DNA of 64,000 nucleotides. It comes from Notospermus geniculatus (lineage: Eukaryota; Nemertea; Pilidiophora; Heteronemertea; Lineidae). Made by a program: the position numbers and the translations under genes. Positions 63,150 through 64,000 of this stretch are shown one piece after another (positions within the stretch are counted from its first letter, which is position 1; every line of letters begins with the position of its first letter). Location: contig NMRB01001493.1 of the NCBI GenBank assembly GCA_002633025.1, forward strand, positions 93,028-157,027, read 5' to 3'. Below the pieces are notes generated by a model. That model saw only the letters and a program-made list of their open reading frames with translations, ran no database searches and was not told where the DNA came from.

Positions 63150-64000
63150 ATGGAGCACTTGCCGCCCCCAGCCCAACTTGAAGTGGATGTGACATTCGAA
63201 GGAACCAACAAGATGGTTGAAACCTGGCGTATCTTTCGAGAAAGTTTTGAGGTGTACATGGTGGCCACTGGTGGAGCCACTAAAGCAAATCCGGTACAAC
63301 GTGCTGTACTGAAGCATCTTCTAGGTGTTGAAGGGAGGAAAATACTCGACACGTTCACGGGCATTGATGAAAACACAACAAATGGGCAGATCCTGGATAA
63401 GTTCACCAAGCATTTCAACGATCTGGCAGCACCAAACAAGACTTTTCAGAGACATGTTTTTAGAAACATCATGCAGGACAAACGTTCATTCAACGAATTT
63501 CTGAAGGACGTGAAGGATACTGCCAAGAAATGTGATTTTGGTGATCATTTGGAACAAAACGTCTGTGACCAGATCATCTTCGGGATCCAAGATACAGTTC
63601 TAAAAAAGAAAATTCTGGCCACAAAGGACTTGAATGCTGATAAAGTAATCACGATGTGTACAACTCATGAGACAGTGGGACGACAGATGGAGGAAATGGA
63701 CAAGTCGTCAAAATCCGAGGAAGCCACTGATGCCAAAGACAAAGAGGTTGATGCCCTTTCTCGTGAAAAACGCGGCGCTTCTTCCACACGAGGGAGAACC
63801 AAGAATCGACAAACACGTGGAAGTCGAGACTCCAAGGAAAAGAAGGATTCGAGTTGTGATCGGTGTGGACTTATCCACAGAGTTGCCGGAAAGTGCCCTG
63901 CGTTCAAGAAAACGTGTGGAAAATGTGGAAAGATGAACCACTTTCGGGCGAAGTGCAGATCGAAAAATGTCAGCGAGGTCAACGTCGAGTCAGTTGAGGA
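63150..64000 (+). CDS. Gypsy-type Gag polyprotein, 5' part
   Basis: The frame from ATG 63150 stays open to the window edge (283 codons). Residues 1-170 form a helical capsid-like region (MVETWRIFRESFEVYMVATG, NEFLKDVKDTAKKCDFGD, QIIFGIQDTVLKKKIL). A basic, Arg/Ser-rich linker follows, then two zinc knuckles: CDRCGLIHRVAGKC (C-x2-C-x3-H-x5-C) and CGKCGKMNHFRAKC (C-x2-C-x4-H-x4-C), which bind the element's RNA. The layout is that of Ty3/Gypsy elements. No lesion is visible, and LTR, PBS and gag are in the correct order, so this may be a recent copy. Pol should follow beyond the window. Confidence 0.9.
   Translation, partial: MEHLPPPAQLEVDVTFEGTNKMVETWRIFRESFEVYMVATGGATKANPVQRAVLKHLLGVEGRKILDTFTGIDENTTNGQILDKFTKHFNDLAAPNKTFQRHVFRNIMQDKRSFNEFLKDVKDTAKKCDFGDHLEQNVCDQIIFGIQDTVLKKKILATKDLNADKVITMCTTHETVGRQMEEMDKSSKSEEATDAKDKEVDALSREKRGASSTRGRTKNRQTRGSRDSKEKKDSSCDRCGLIHRVAGKCPAFKKTCGKCGKMNHFRAKCRSKNVSEVNVESVE

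Overview
The window looks like nuclear DNA of an animal, most likely a marine invertebrate. The evidence is GT-AG introns, a single-exon seven-transmembrane receptor, CXC-domain and helicase exons, animal-type retrotransposons (BEL/Pao, Gypsy, a CR1/L2-like LINE), mariner and Harbinger-type elements, tRNA-derived repeats and interstitial CCCTAA repeats. The palindrome TAGGCCTA and TACATGTA-rich stretches recur throughout; a lancelet, hemichordate or echinoderm is plausible but not proven. No bacterial operons, rRNA genes or CRISPR arrays are visible. Single N bases (22463, 23221, 26615, 32368, 34440, 57202, 61783) probably mark gaps or uncertain joins.

Layout. 0-4.7 kb: diverged repeats and a decayed mariner. 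4.8-6.6 kb: duplicated short exons of an unidentified minus-strand gene, interrupted by a foldback element. 6.6-9.0 kb: a segmental duplication in which one copy carries an extra insertion. 9.3-12.2 kb: tRNA-derived repeats and inverted repeats. 12.4-16.2 kb: nested foldback elements. 18-20.8 kb: minisatellites, telomere-like repeats and another foldback. 21.9-23.2 kb: a CXC (tesmin-like) gene. 23.2-24.7 kb: an AT-rich compact gene cassette with overlapping frames. 26.3 kb: first exon of a RecQ-like helicase (minus strand). 27.6-33.2 kb: several large foldbacks, one of which splits an integrase-core (rve) pseudogene. 34.9 kb: reverse transcriptase fragment. 37.9-39.0 kb: an intact class A GPCR gene, the best host gene here. 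41.7 kb: BEL/Pao pol remnant. 45.5-51.6 kb: a LINE copy broken by three foldback insertions. 51.6-53.7 kb: Gag relic, TTGGGT array, PHD-like and OTU-like remnants. 54-59 kb: MITEs and a tandem repeat rich in AGGTCA. 59-62.7 kb: AT-rich DNA without recognised genes. 62.7-64 kb: the 5' end of a Gypsy-type LTR retrotransposon running off the window.

The dominant theme is non-autonomous foldback DNA. At least eight elements have long inverted arms and traceable target-site duplications. Four (12985, 15493, 20161, 50946) share termini ending in GTCGTCCTGGGTA and 9-bp duplications, but have almost unrelated arms built from CCTGGGTA/TACCCAGG modules; this points to a Mutator-like (MULE) foldback family. 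A second family (31369, 47914, and a one-armed relative at 30448) has CTACGGTGGCCCAT termini, 4-bp duplications, and arms made of tandem 20-bp units centred on CCGCGG. In three cases the coding sequence on either side of the insertion reads on in frame once one target copy is removed, so the element boundaries are well fixed. The elements rather than the genes are the most unusual content.
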